Of a stretch of DNA of 64,000 nucleotides, positions 9,775-18,613 are shown piece by piece. The notes under the pieces were generated by a model. It searched no databases, was not told the DNA's origin, and saw only the letters and a program-made list of their open reading frames with translations. Position numbers and translations under genes: made by a program. Each line of letters starts with the position of its first letter. The first letter of the stretch is position 1. This stretch comes from Candidatus Zixiibacteriota bacterium (GTDB lineage: Bacteria > Zixibacteria > MSB-5A5 > GN15 > FEB-12), in contig JACZXB010000001.1 of the NCBI GenBank assembly GCA_022571845.1, positions 395,037 to 459,036 of the forward strand, given 5' to 3'.

Positions 9775-11173
9775 TATTGGTGTCCTTAAGTCCTCTTCTG
9801 TTTAGCTCCAGGAGTTTATTCAGGTTCTCTTGATAATAATCTTTTGCCATACTTTCAAGCTCGCCTGTGATATTTTTTTCAGGAAAGTCCAGAACCTGCT
9901 CCAAAAGATGATTTAGAATCTCACCGATGGCAGGTCCGCTCTCCAGTTTTAGTAATTTCATCAAATCCGAACCCTTTATCGGCAAATCTTTCAGTCCAAA
10001 GGGAGATTTTTTGTCGATTTCGTGCCGGATTCTGGCTTCAAGCTCGTCGACGTCATCAGTAGTGCCTCCCATTCCCTGGGCAACCACGTCCGCCCGGCGC
10101 AAATCAAGCAGGTCAAAAATAAGTTCCAGGCTGACCTTTCGGATGAGGCGTCTTAAGCCTTTCTCCATAACATCGCTGGTGAACATATGTCGCTCGACCA
10201 AAGTGACAACTTCGTTGATCAAATCGTTGGGATAGCGGTAGTCGAGGAGCCATCTCCTGGCTGTTTTGGCGCCGCCAATTTCGTGCCCGTAGAAAGTACA
10301 GCCGTCGTCTTTTGTCTCTTTGTGCTGCGGTTTTCTGATATCATGAAAAAGTGCCGCCAGGCGGAGTCTTAGATTTTGCGGGCATTCGTCTATGGTACGG
10401 ATAGTATGTTCAAAAACATCCCAGCGGTGGTAGCCGCCGGGTTGGTCAACGCCGATGCACTCCTGGAGCTGCGGCAAAATATCGTTTAATAGTCCGCTTG
10501 TGTGCATCAATCTGAAACCGTCGGAAGGTTTTTCGGCCCGAACCAAAAGTTTATTGAGTTCCTCGGCAATCCGCTCGGCTGAGATGGATGAAATCAAGGC
10601 GTGATGTTCTTTCAACGATTCCAGAGTTTTATCTTCAATAATAAGCTTAAATCGCGCACTCAATTGAACCGCCCGCAGCATTCTCAAAGGGTCTTCTTCG
10701 AATGATTTTTCTGAAACCATTTTCAGCGTTCTGTTTTCTAAGTCTTTGACTCCGCCTAATGGATCTACCAGTACACCTGAGTCAATAACTCTGGCGATGG
10801 CGTTTATGGTAAAATCGCGGCGCTTGAGGTCCTCTTCGACTGGCAGAGAGGGATCAAATGAAACAGCAAAGTCTTTATGTCCGACACCGGTCGAATGCTC
10901 TTTGCGCGGCAGAGTTATGTCAAAAGTGTGCTGAACATCAGCTATAGTCTGAGTAAATTTTATTACTCCGAAACTCCGGCCGACCAGATCCACCCGTCCG
11001 AATTTTCTTAATATTTTGGTGAGTTCATCGTAGGGAATTCCGGTGACTAAATAGTCACAGTCTTTAGTCGGTTTCTGGTGAAGCAAAAGGCGGTCGCGCA
11101 CGACACCGCCGACTTCGTATATCCTGCCGTTTTTTTGAACGGCTTCTATTAAGTCATGGCTGATTTCTGGCAT
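9761..11173 (-). CDS. cca: CCA tRNA nucleotidyltransferase with HD domain
   Basis: Adds or repairs the 3' CCA end of tRNAs; the HD domain may add phosphatase or phosphodiesterase activity. I place the start at the ATG at 11173 (MPEISHDL), 8 nt after the carbamate kinase stop. The longer upstream frame would overlap that gene. About 470 residues. The polymerase-beta-type head contains YEVGGVVRDRLL, the metal motif DCDYLV and RRDFTINAIA. The HD motif is ALFHDIRKP near the middle. Poly(A) polymerase is the main alternative in this superfamily. The tRNAs of this genome, judging by tRNA-Sec, may lack an encoded CCA, which makes this enzyme necessary. Confidence 0.9.
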   Translation of the reverse strand: MPEISHDLIEAVQKNGRIYEVGGVVRDRLLLHQKPTKDCDYLVTGIPYDELTKILRKFGRVDLVGRSFGVIKFTQTIADVQHTFDITLPRKEHSTGVGHKDFAVSFDPSLPVEEDLKRRDFTINAIARVIDSGVLVDPLGGVKDLENRTLKMVSEKSFEEDPLRMLRAVQLSARFKLIIEDKTLESLKEHHALISSISAERIAEELNKLLVRAEKPSDGFRLMHTSGLLNDILPQLQECIGVDQPGGYHRWDVFEHTIRTIDECPQNLRLRLAALFHDIRKPQHKETKDDGCTFYGHEIGGAKTARRWLLDYRYPNDLINEVVTLVERHMFTSDVMEKGLRRLIRKVSLELIFDLLDLRRADVVAQGMGGTTDDVDELEARIRHEIDKKSPFGLKDLPIKGSDLMKLLKLESGPAIGEILNHLLEQVLDFPEKNITGELESMAKDYYQENLNKLLELNRRGLKDTNNENS

Positions 11174-11180
11174 TTCGTTT

Positions 11181-12128
11181 CTAATTGGGCACAATAACTG
11201 TGCCGGCTTTTCCAAGAATTGCATTATGAGCATCGGGCACATTTGAAATAGTAACCAGACTGCCGCCCTCTTCTAAAAATTTGATGGCGGCCTTTATTTT
11301 GGGGCCCATCGAACCGGCTGCAAAGTGACCCTGGCTGTGATAATTTTTCGCTTCTGAAAGCGTCATCTTATCAATATCCTTCTGCTCTGGCTTTCCAAAG
11401 TTCAGGGCAACTTTATCAACCGAAGTCAGGATTACCAGTATCTCGGCACCGATCTCTTTGCCGATTACGGCCGAAGCCAGGTCTTTGTCTATAACCGCAT
11501 CCATACCTTCGTAGTTGCCGTTCTTGTCAATGTAAACCGGAATACCGCCGCCGCCGCCGGCAATTACAATAGTACCGTCACTGACCAGTTTCTTTAACGT
11601 TTCTGCTGCCACTATTTTTAACGGCATTGGCGAGGGCACCACTCGGCGGTAGCCGCGGTCTGAATCTTTTTTCATTTTCCAGTCTCGGGACTTCTCAAAA
11701 TCTCTGGCTTCTTCTTCTGAGTAGAACTGCCCGATAAACTTGGTCGGATTATATACGGCCGGGTCATCTTCGGCTACTACTACTTGCGTAATAAGCGTTA
11801 CCACCGGACGATCGATTTTTTCCGCACGAAGTCTGTTTTGCAGTGACTGCTCAATCATATAGCCCATGCCGCCTTCGGTGTCGGCCACACAGACTCCCAG
11901 AGGCAGAATCGGCGCTTTATCTCTGGCCAGTTCAATGCGCAAAAGCACATTGCCGACTTGCGGTCCGTTGCCGTGGGTTATAACCAAGTTGTAACCTTCG
12001 TTAATCAGCTCTATCACACCATTGAGAGATTCTCTGGTGTTGGAAAACTGATTGGCGATAGTGTCTTCCCGGTCGGGGCGCGTTATGGCATGTCCCCCCA
12101 GAGCCACTACTGCTGTTTTACCGGACAT
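11181..12128 (-). CDS. arcC: Carbamate kinase
   Basis: Reversibly makes ATP and carbamate from carbamoyl phosphate and ADP, usually as the energy-yielding last step of arginine, agmatine or purine fermentation. 315 residues, normal for the family. Signatures are VVALGGHAI at the N-terminus, ITHGNGPQVGNVLLR, GGGGGIPV and the C-terminal GSMGPKIKAAIKFLEEGG. No arginine deiminase or carbamoyltransferase gene lies nearby, so the source of carbamoyl phosphate is not shown. It is 24 bp downstream of the diphosphoglycerate-synthetase-like gene and 8 bp upstream of cca. Confidence 0.95.
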   Translation of the reverse strand: MSGKTAVVALGGHAITRPDREDTIANQFSNTRESLNGVIELINEGYNLVITHGNGPQVGNVLLRIELARDKAPILPLGVCVADTEGGMGYMIEQSLQNRLRAEKIDRPVVTLITQVVVAEDDPAVYNPTKFIGQFYSEEEARDFEKSRDWKMKKDSDRGYRRVVPSPMPLKIVAAETLKKLVSDGTIVIAGGGGGIPVYIDKNGNYEGMDAVIDKDLASAVIGKEIGAEILVILTSVDKVALNFGKPEQKDIDKMTLSEAKNYHSQGHFAAGSMGPKIKAAIKFLEEGGSLVTISNVPDAHNAILGKAGTVIVPN

Positions 12129-12152
12129 TGTTTCTATCGCCTCAGTAACAAA

Positions 12153-13511
12153 CTATTTCTTGTTCTTCTTAGCGGAAGACTTTTTGCCCTTGCCGACAAA
12201 GTCAGTCAGAACTTCCGTAAGGTTTGGTGAGCCGATTTCCTGAAGATGATAGCTTACCCGTACGGTCGGCTTGTTAATTTTCAGAATCCGGCTTAAGTCT
12301 ATCGGCGTGGCAATGATGACAACATCACATTTGGTCTTATTGATAGTCGTCTCAAGGTCCTTGACCTGACTGTCGCCATAGCCCATAGCCGGCAGCAAAA
12401 TACCAATCTCCGGATATTTCTCGAAAGTCTCCGAGATTGAACGGACTGTATAAGGCCGGGGGTCAACCAGTTCGGCGGCGCCAAATTTTTCGGCAGCAAC
12501 CACCCCGGCGCCGTAGGCCATTTCGCCGTGGGTCAAAGTCGGGCCGTCTTCGATTACCAGCACTTTCTTGCCTTTAATCAAGTGCGGCTTGTCGACAGTC
12601 AGTGGCGAAGCGGCATCTATTACAACAGCGTTCGGGTTTTGTGAATGAATATTAGCGCGAACCTCGGAAATGCCGTCAGCATCGGCAGAGTCAATCTTGT
12701 TAATGACTACCACGTCGGCCATGAGCAGATTATTCTGGCCGGGATAGTAAGACAGCTCATGTCCCGGACGATGGGGGTCAACGACTGTGATAAGCAGATC
12801 CGGCTTGTAAAAAGGCATGTCGTTATTGCCGCCATCCCAGAGAATGACATCGGCTTCTTTTTCGGCATCACGGATAATATTTTCGTAGTCGATACCGGCA
12901 TAGATGATTACCCCGGCTCTAATATGCGGCTCGTATTCTTCCCGCTCCTCAATGGTGCAGTCGTGTTTATCAAGGTCACTTAGTGTTGCAAAACGTTGGT
13001 TGATTTGTTTGGTCAGATCACCGTAAGGCATGGGGTGGCGGATAGCGACCACTTTTTTGCCCAGCTCCTGCAGAATTTCTGCTACGCGACGGGTTGTCTG
13101 TGACTTACCAGAGCCGGTTCTGACAGCACAGACAGCCACTACTGGTTTTTTTGACTTTATCATGGTCGGATCGCCACCCTCGACGGCAAACCTGGCACCG
13201 GCTGCCGTAACATGAGCGGCTTTATCCATTACGTATTGATAAGGCACATCCGAGTAAGAAAAAATGACTTCATCAATATCATGCTTCGAAATCAGACCAA
13301 GCAATTCCTTTTCTTCGTAGATGGGAATCCCTTCGGGATATAATTTTCCGGCCAGTTTCGCCGGATACTTGCGTCCGTCAATATCAGGAATCTGAGTAGC
13401 TGTAAAGGCGACAACATCGACCAAAGCGTTATCGCGGTACATCGTATTAAAATTGTGGAAGTCCCGGCCGGCGGCTCCCATTATTATTACTTTTCTCTTC
13501 TTATTTGACAT
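12153..13511 (-). CDS. Cyclic 2,3-diphosphoglycerate synthetase-like P-loop protein
   Basis: About 452 residues, cytoplasmic. I chose the ATG at 13511, which has GGAG 7 nt upstream, over a Met seven codons earlier. The N-terminal third is Rossmann-like (IIMGAAGRDFHNF). The middle has a P-loop (RTGSGKSQTTR), DGGNNDMPFYKPD and an NKID motif, so it looks like a SIMIBI-class GTPase. It resembles the archaeal cyclic 2,3-diphosphoglycerate synthetase family, but bacterial members without that solute probably do something else. The neighbouring carbamate kinase suggests a role around carbamoyl phosphate or substrate-level energy metabolism; this is inference. The end is a short Lys-rich tail. Confidence 0.78.
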   Translation of the reverse strand: MSNKKRKVIIMGAAGRDFHNFNTMYRDNALVDVVAFTATQIPDIDGRKYPAKLAGKLYPEGIPIYEEKELLGLISKHDIDEVIFSYSDVPYQYVMDKAAHVTAAGARFAVEGGDPTMIKSKKPVVAVCAVRTGSGKSQTTRRVAEILQELGKKVVAIRHPMPYGDLTKQINQRFATLSDLDKHDCTIEEREEYEPHIRAGVIIYAGIDYENIIRDAEKEADVILWDGGNNDMPFYKPDLLITVVDPHRPGHELSYYPGQNNLLMADVVVINKIDSADADGISEVRANIHSQNPNAVVIDAASPLTVDKPHLIKGKKVLVIEDGPTLTHGEMAYGAGVVAAEKFGAAELVDPRPYTVRSISETFEKYPEIGILLPAMGYGDSQVKDLETTINKTKCDVVIIATPIDLSRILKINKPTVRVSYHLQEIGSPNLTEVLTDFVGKGKKSSAKKNKK

Positions 13512-13543
13512 TATTTTCTCCAATAAATTCAAAAAAAATTTTA

Positions 13544-13576
13544 GTTTTCTACGATAGCCTGTTTAAAATAGAAAAC
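13544..13576 (-). terminator. Possible weak terminator or attenuator hairpin
   Basis: On the minus strand an 8-bp AT-rich stem (GTTTTCTA and TAGAAAAC) with a 17-nt loop is followed after four bases by a run of eight T. It lies between the aldehyde dehydrogenase/small-ORF region and the P-loop gene. The stem is weak, so it may only reduce downstream expression, or it may be chance in an AT-rich gap. Confidence 0.25.
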
Positions 13577-13579
13577 AAA

Positions 13580-13669
13580 TTAAATTGAAGAGGCCATCCA
13601 GATAAAGAGAATAAGATAAAGAGCCAGAAAACCGCTCAGATGATTATCTATAAATTTGCACTTAGCCAT
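13580..13669 (-). CDS. Possible 29-residue single-membrane-span protein
   Basis: An ATG at 13669 opens a 29-codon frame ending in TAA. The first ten residues are polar (MAKCKFIDNH). They are followed by an unbroken hydrophobic stretch of about 17 residues (GFLALYLILFIWMA) long enough to cross a membrane. It begins 4 bp after the aldehyde dehydrogenase stop, with only a weak upstream GGAA. The frame could be chance, but its position inside an operon and the clean membrane span make it worth listing. No function can be suggested. Confidence 0.3.
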   Translation of the reverse strand: MAKCKFIDNHLSGFLALYLILFIWMASSI

Positions 13670-13672
13670 TTT

Positions 13673-15166
13673 TTATTCCGTGTCGATTTGTGCTCTCTGA
13701 AGTTTCCCTGAGAAATCGACATAAACAGATTTCCATTCGCTGAAGACATCAAGCGCCGCGGTACCCGCTTCGCGATGGCCGTTGCCGGTCTCTTTAGTGC
13801 CGCCGAAAGGCAGATGTGTCTCGGCCCCGATAGTCGGAGCGTTAACATAAAAGATACCGGTGTTGATGTCGCGCATGGCTGTGTAAGCACTGTTGATATC
13901 CTGAGTATAAATTGAAGCCGAAAGCCCATAAACGGTATCGTTAGCCAAATTGATGGCCTCTTCCAAAGATGAACAGGCGACAATGCTTAAGACCGGACCG
14001 AATATCTCTTCTTTCCAGATGCGCATATCGGTGCTGACACCGGTAAATACGGTCGGCTGCACAAAGTAGCCTTTATCATATTCTCCTCCCGTCATTCGCT
14101 CTCCGCCGGTCCGGAGTTCGGCGCCTTCTTTTTTTCCGATTTCAATATATTTCAGAACATTGTCGAGCTGCTTTTGATTTATGATTGGACCCATTTCGGT
14201 CGCTTCATCAAGACCGTTGCCTACTTTCAACTTTTTAGCACGTTCGACTATCATCGCTGTGAATTTTTCGATAACATCTTTATGGCAGACCAATCGGCTG
14301 GTGGCAGTGCATCTTTGTCCGGTGGTGCCAAAGGCTCCCCATAAGGCGCCATCGACAGCCAGTTCAAGATTGGCGTCATCCATGACGATTTCTACATTCT
14401 TGCCGCCCATTTCCAGACAGACATGTTTGAAATTTTTGGCACAGGCTTCGGATACTATCCGGCCGGTGCGGGTCGAGCCGGTAAACGAAACTATCTTTAC
14501 TCTGGGATCGGTTATTAAAGGAGGTCCAAGAACCGGGCCGTCGCCGGTGACCATATTGATAACACCGGCAGGAACGCCTTCCTGGTGGCAGGCTTTCATC
14601 AGATTCACAACTGATAGTGGCGTAAATTCCGAGGGTTTAATCACAATTGTATTGCCGCAAATAAGCGCCGGCATCATTTTCCAGGCCGGAATCGCCATAG
14701 GGAAATTCCAAGGAGCAATGAAACTGCAGACACCCAGCGGCTGCCTGATAGTCATATTAAATTTATTAGCCAGCTCAGAAGGCGTAGTTATGCCAAACAA
14801 CCGGCGGCCCTCGCCAGCCATATAAAAAGTCATATCGATAGCTTCCTGAACATCACCGCGGGTTTCTTTGATAACTTTGCCCATTTCGCGGGTCATGTCG
14901 GAGCTGAGTGCTTCTTTGTTATCAAAAAGTCTTTTGGCAACGTTATAAAGTATCTCGCCACGTTTGGGAACCGGCAGCAGGCGCCATTTTTTGAAAGCTG
15001 CCGAAGCTGCGTCTATTGCAGCGGTGGCATCTGCGGCTACCGAATGCTGAAACTGTCCGATTATTTCGTCAGTATTAGCAGGGTTTCGGTTTTCGTAGGT
15101 CTGGCCGGATTTTGAGGCCACCCACTGGCCGTTAATGAAATTCTTATATTCTGTAACGTTACTCAT
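13673..15166 (-). CDS. NAD(P)-dependent aldehyde dehydrogenase
   Basis: Oxidises an aldehyde to the acid; the substrate cannot be told from the sequence. 497 residues, the usual length. The NAD-binding [10 protein letters not shown], the general-base Glu in LEMGGKN and the catalytic Cys in [11 protein letters not shown] are all present. [20 protein letters not shown] and FGPVLSIV are also typical. Its closest look is to the oxygen-independent, non-acylating group that includes 2,5-dioxovalerate and succinate-semialdehyde dehydrogenases. It is the first gene of the long run ending at icd. It has a strong ribosome-binding site (AGGA) and its own promoter at 15250-15277. Confidence 0.93.
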   Translation of the reverse strand: MSNVTEYKNFINGQWVASKSGQTYENRNPANTDEIIGQFQHSVAADATAAIDAASAAFKKWRLLPVPKRGEILYNVAKRLFDNKEALSSDMTREMGKVIKETRGDVQEAIDMTFYMAGEGRRLFGITTPSELANKFNMTIRQPLGVCSFIAPWNFPMAIPAWKMMPALICGNTIVIKPSEFTPLSVVNLMKACHQEGVPAGVINMVTGDGPVLGPPLITDPRVKIVSFTGSTRTGRIVSEACAKNFKHVCLEMGGKNVEIVMDDANLELAVDGALWGAFGTTGQRCTATSRLVCHKDVIEKFTAMIVERAKKLKVGNGLDEATEMGPIINQKQLDNVLKYIEIGKKEGAELRTGGERMTGGEYDKGYFVQPTVFTGVSTDMRIWKEEIFGPVLSIVACSSLEEAINLANDTVYGLSASIYTQDINSAYTAMRDINTGIFYVNAPTIGAETHLPFGGTKETGNGHREAGTAALDVFSEWKSVYVDFSGKLQRAQIDTE

Positions 15167-15215
15167 TTAATTCCTGTTCAAGCTATAAAGTTATCTACAG
15201 TCTTATTTTACCAAT

Positions 15216-15231
15216 TGTGATAATATTCACA
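15216..15231. promoter_or_regulatory. CRP/FNR-type operator palindrome
   Basis: The 16-bp site is TGTGA, six bases, TCACA: a perfect inverted repeat that matches the half-sites recognised by CRP and related regulators. It lies about 12-27 bases after the predicted start of the aldehyde dehydrogenase transcript, where a bound protein would block transcription. It also lies about 165 bp upstream of the divergent outer-membrane protein gene at 15397. A regulator of the CRP/FNR superfamily is inferred; none is encoded in the window. Confidence 0.5.
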
Positions 15232-15249
15232 TCGTGGCTGCAAGATGGC

Positions 15250-15277
15250 AATATAGAACTCCCTGTGGCGCTGTCAA
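15250..15277 (-). promoter_or_regulatory. Sigma70-like promoter for the aldehyde dehydrogenase operon
   Basis: TTGACA (15277-15272), a 16-nt spacer and TATATT (15255-15250) on the minus strand. Predicted start is near 15243, with a 77-nt leader that contains the CRP/FNR-type palindrome. The 230-bp gap between the two divergent genes holds nothing else I can recognise. Confidence 0.68.
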
Positions 15278-15396
15278 CTTCATTTGAATAAAGGCAATTT
15301 TTGCGGTATTTGACCGGCTCTTTGGGATTGCAATTAAAAGTACTTAACATTTTTTAAGATATAGCGTTATTTAGGTAAGGAGAGCGTTTTGATAAT

Positions 15397-16005
15397 ATGT
15401 ATAGCCTGATTTTGACATCGCTACTAAGCCTGCCGATTTTCCCTTTGAACCCGACCGCTATAGATACTCTAAATTCTATGAATTTTCATATTACTGCCGG
15501 GGTATCGAGTCCCAGCGATTTTGCCTCTGCCGGGCCTGAGTTCACTCTCAAGTATGAGCTCTTATTTTATCATCCGATAGTTCTCAGGACAGGAGTTGAA
15601 TACAACCGCGGCAGAGTGACCAAGATAACTTTTCCCAAAGGTGACTTTCATGGTTTTACAACCTCGGCGGAAATATTGTACTATCGAGGTACCGACCATC
15701 TGATGGGTTTTGTGGGAATGGGCGTTGTTTATAACCAGAGCTACCTCAATTTGGATGGCAATGTTGCTGACTCGCTGTTTGCTGATGAAAATATCAGTAA
15801 TGTATATCTGCAGGGCAATGCCGGCTACAGGTTCATTTTTGGACTGAGAAAGTCCCGCTTATGGTCGTTTGAGATTAGAATGACCGATATCAGAACAAAT
15901 ATGGTATATCAACGGGACCTGGGTGCCTACCGCTATTCAATCCAGAGAGTGCGAGTCAGGCTGAGTGATTTTCGATTAACTCTGGGGTATTTGATAGAGC
16001 TTTAG
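15397..16005 (+). CDS. Outer-membrane beta-barrel protein, unknown function
   Basis: 202 residues and one of the few plus-strand genes. The N-terminus is a short hydrophobic leader (MYSLILTSLLSLPIFPL) that probably acts as a signal peptide. The rest consists of alternating beta-strand-like segments such as FHITAGVSSPSDF, LRTGVEYNRGR, GFVGMGVVYNQSY and LQGNAGYRFIFG. It ends FRLTLGYLIEL, an aromatic-containing last strand. The pattern is that of small porin-like OmpX/OmpW-type barrels. AAGGAG lies about 13 nt upstream of the ATG, slightly far. It converges on tgt with a 6-bp gap and shares its upstream region with the aldehyde dehydrogenase operon. Confidence 0.68.
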   Translation: MYSLILTSLLSLPIFPLNPTAIDTLNSMNFHITAGVSSPSDFASAGPEFTLKYELLFYHPIVLRTGVEYNRGRVTKITFPKGDFHGFTTSAEILYYRGTDHLMGFVGMGVVYNQSYLNLDGNVADSLFADENISNVYLQGNAGYRFIFGLRKSRLWSFEIRMTDIRTNMVYQRDLGAYRYSIQRVRVRLSDFRLTLGYLIEL

Positions 16006-16011
16006 ATGCTG

Positions 16012-17130
16012 TTAGACTTGGCTTAAGTATTTTTCCAAAAATTGCTTTCTGAAAGAATCGAAGCTGCCTGATTCTATGGCATTCCGAATATTCTTCATCA
16101 GCTTTTGATAGAAATAAGTTGAGTGATACGAAGAGAGCACCATAGCAGTGATTTCCGATTGATTATAAAGATGCCTCAGATAGGCCCGGCTGTATCTCTG
16201 GCAGACCTTGCAGTCGCATTCCGTATCAAGAGGGCGGTCATCCCCGCTGTACTCTGCATTTCTGTAAACTAAGGGACCGGATGAAGTGAATACTGCTCCG
16301 GTGCGGGCATTTCTGGTCGGAAGAACACAGTCGAACATATCAACCCCGTAGGACACGGCCATCAGAATATCTTCCGGATATCCGACACCCATCAGGTATC
16401 TCGGACTGTTTTCCGGCAAAAGATCAATTGTCAGCGCCAGCATCTCTTCCATTTCTTGTTTTGATTCCCCCACCGCCAGTCCGCCAATGGCATTGCCGGC
16501 AAAGTCGAGTGAAACTATCTGCCCGGCCGACTTCTTTCTCAGTTCGGGATAAACAGAGCCTTGCACTATTCCGAACAAGTTTATTTGTGTGTCATTCGAT
16601 TGGCACAATCGCTGATGTTCCTTAATGCATCTCTGTCCCCACTGGTATGTTCTGTCGACTCCCAGCCTGGCGGCGTTTTGGCTGACCGGATAGGCCACGC
16701 ACTCATCAAGCTGCATAATGATATCTGCGGCGAGGTCGTGCTGAATTTGTATTACTTTTTCGGGAGAGAAAAAATGTTTTGAGCCGTCATAATGCGACTT
16801 AAACTCAACGCCGTTATCATTGACGGTTGAGATATCTTTCAGCGAAAAAATCTGGAAGCCGCCGGAATCTGTCAGGGTTGGTTTGTGCCAGCTGTTAAAA
16901 TTCGATAGTCCTCCCATATTTTTTATCAGCTCTGAGCCGGGACGAAGATACAGATGATAGGTGTTGCCCAGAATAATTTCGGCGCCGCATTCTTCGAGAT
17001 CCTCGCAGGTAAGTGCTTTGACTGCGCCGGTTGTTCCTACCGGTATAAAGGCCGGTGTCTGGAAAGTGCCATGGTCAGTAACAACTTTTCCGCGGCGGGC
17101 GGAACCATCGGCTGAATTTAGTTCAAACAT
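16012..17130 (-). CDS. tgt: Queuine tRNA-guanine transglycosylase
   Basis: Exchanges the wobble guanine of GUN anticodons for preQ1 in queuosine synthesis. 372 residues. The catalytic aspartates are in TDSGGFQ and GVDMFDCVLPTRNAR. The zinc site is three Cys in CDCKVC plus a His about 25 residues later. Substrate-binding GGLAVGE is intact. The protein starts a little shorter than many homologues but with the expected first strand. It lies 37 bp behind dnaB on the same strand, so it is probably in that operon. Confidence 0.97.
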   Translation of the reverse strand: MFELNSADGSARRGKVVTDHGTFQTPAFIPVGTTGAVKALTCEDLEECGAEIILGNTYHLYLRPGSELIKNMGGLSNFNSWHKPTLTDSGGFQIFSLKDISTVNDNGVEFKSHYDGSKHFFSPEKVIQIQHDLAADIIMQLDECVAYPVSQNAARLGVDRTYQWGQRCIKEHQRLCQSNDTQINLFGIVQGSVYPELRKKSAGQIVSLDFAGNAIGGLAVGESKQEMEEMLALTIDLLPENSPRYLMGVGYPEDILMAVSYGVDMFDCVLPTRNARTGAVFTSSGPLVYRNAEYSGDDRPLDTECDCKVCQRYSRAYLRHLYNQSEITAMVLSSYHSTYFYQKLMKNIRNAIESGSFDSFRKQFLEKYLSQV

Positions 17131-17167
17131 GGCAGTAATATGCTAAAGTAAGGGAAGAACAATAAAA

Positions 17168-18613
17168 TTAAAATGGCGGCAGTTCTTCGTCATCGCTGAC
17201 CGGACTGGCTCCGGCCGGAAGGTCAGGATGCAAAGTTTCCAGATTTTCAAAACGCGCGAACTCAGCCACAAAAGCCAGGTCTATCACACCGGTCGGACCG
17301 TTACGCTGTTTGGCCACAATAATCTGGGCTTTACCCAATTTGGTTTCGAAGGGACCTTTGCTCTGTTCTTCCATTCTCTCCTCACGGGTAAGATAAAATT
17401 CCGGACGATAGACAAAGGCTACGACATCGGCATCCTGCTCTATGGCGCCTGATTCCCGCAGGTCAGACAACTGCGGTATTTTTTCCTTGCCGCGCTGTTC
17501 TACTTGACGGGATAGCTGCGAAATGGCTATTACAGGAATGCTGAGTTCTTTGGCCAGCGCTTTTATACTTCTTGATATCAAAGATATTTCCTGCTGTCTG
17601 TTTTCCTGCCGGCCGTGAGCGTGCATCAGCTGCAGGTAGTCGACGATTATCAATTCTACATCGTGCTGTTTTTTTAAGCGGCGGGCTTTGGCTCTAAGTT
17701 CCAGCGGAGAAAGAGTTGCCGAATCATCGATAAAGATTGGCGCCTCCGAGAGATTGTGACCGGCAATTGTAAGTTTTTGCCATTCTTCATCGCGAAGTTT
17801 ACCGGAACGGAGTTTTTGCTGGTTAAGCCGGGCTCTTCCGCAAAGCATACGCAAGGCCAGCTGTTCTTTTGACATTTCAATCGAAAAGATGCCCACACCT
17901 TTTTTATTTATCTCAGCAAAATTTTCGGCGATGTTCAGCGCCAGAGCCGTTTTACCCATCGACGGACGACCGGCTATGATAATCAAATCCCCTTTGTGAA
18001 GTCCCAATGTCAGTTCATCAAACTTCGTAAATCCGGTCCGAAGTCCCAGCATGCCACCTTCTTCTATATTGTCCAGCTGCTCCAGTGCCTCATGCAGCAA
18101 ATCTTTTAGAGGCACAAAGCCGTGCTTGAGTCGCATTTCCGAGATATCAAAGATGTTCGTTTCGGCTACATCGAGCAATTCATAAACAGGCTGCTCCAGC
18201 ATATAGCAGCTGCGGACAATCTGATTGGAAGTGTTTATCATTCTGCGCAGCAGTGATTTTTCGAGAATGATATTGGCATGATTGGCAACATTGGCTGATG
18301 AGGCAATCGAGGCGGCCAATTCTACCAGATAAACCCGGCCGCCAACTTCGTCCAGTTTACCCAATTTAATCAGTTCTTCAGAGACAGTCGTTATGTCACG
18401 CGGTTCGGAGCGGTCGAACAATTCGATGGCAATCTGAAATATTATCTGGTGTTTGCTATTGTAAAAATGATGAGGAGAATCAAAAACTTCAAGAACGTGA
18501 GCAATGGCCTCACTGTCTTTTAAGATAGCGCCTAATACTGCCTGCTCCGCTTCGTAGGACTGCGGCGGCTGCAGGTGGGTTATGTTATCTTTCTGGTGCG
18601 CCGGTCTGGCCAT
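17168..18613 (-). CDS. dnaB: Replicative DNA helicase DnaB
   Basis: Hexameric 5'-3' helicase that unwinds DNA at the replication fork. 481 residues, standard length with no intein. The N-terminal primase-interacting domain starts with SYEAEQAVLGAIL. The RecA-like domain has Walker A GRPSMGKTALA and Walker B VDYLQLM. SRSIKALAKEL and QLSRQVEQR follow. Its start directly abuts the stop of the uracil-DNA glycosylase gene, pairing replication and repair in one transcript. Confidence 0.98.
   Translation of the reverse strand: MARPAHQKDNITHLQPPQSYEAEQAVLGAILKDSEAIAHVLEVFDSPHHFYNSKHQIIFQIAIELFDRSEPRDITTVSEELIKLGKLDEVGGRVYLVELAASIASSANVANHANIILEKSLLRRMINTSNQIVRSCYMLEQPVYELLDVAETNIFDISEMRLKHGFVPLKDLLHEALEQLDNIEEGGMLGLRTGFTKFDELTLGLHKGDLIIIAGRPSMGKTALALNIAENFAEINKKGVGIFSIEMSKEQLALRMLCGRARLNQQKLRSGKLRDEEWQKLTIAGHNLSEAPIFIDDSATLSPLELRAKARRLKKQHDVELIIVDYLQLMHAHGRQENRQQEISLISRSIKALAKELSIPVIAISQLSRQVEQRGKEKIPQLSDLRESGAIEQDADVVAFVYRPEFYLTREERMEEQSKGPFETKLGKAQIIVAKQRNGPTGVIDLAFVAEFARFENLETLHPDLPAGASPVSDDEELPPF

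Noticed and set aside
10488..12128. Arginine deiminase pathway
   Set aside because: Only carbamate kinase is present; no deiminase, ornithine carbamoyltransferase or antiporter gene is seen.
17131..17148. Leaderless start for tgt from CATATT six bases before the ATG
   Set aside because: No acceptable -35 element at 16-18 bp, and tgt is likely co-transcribed with dnaB.
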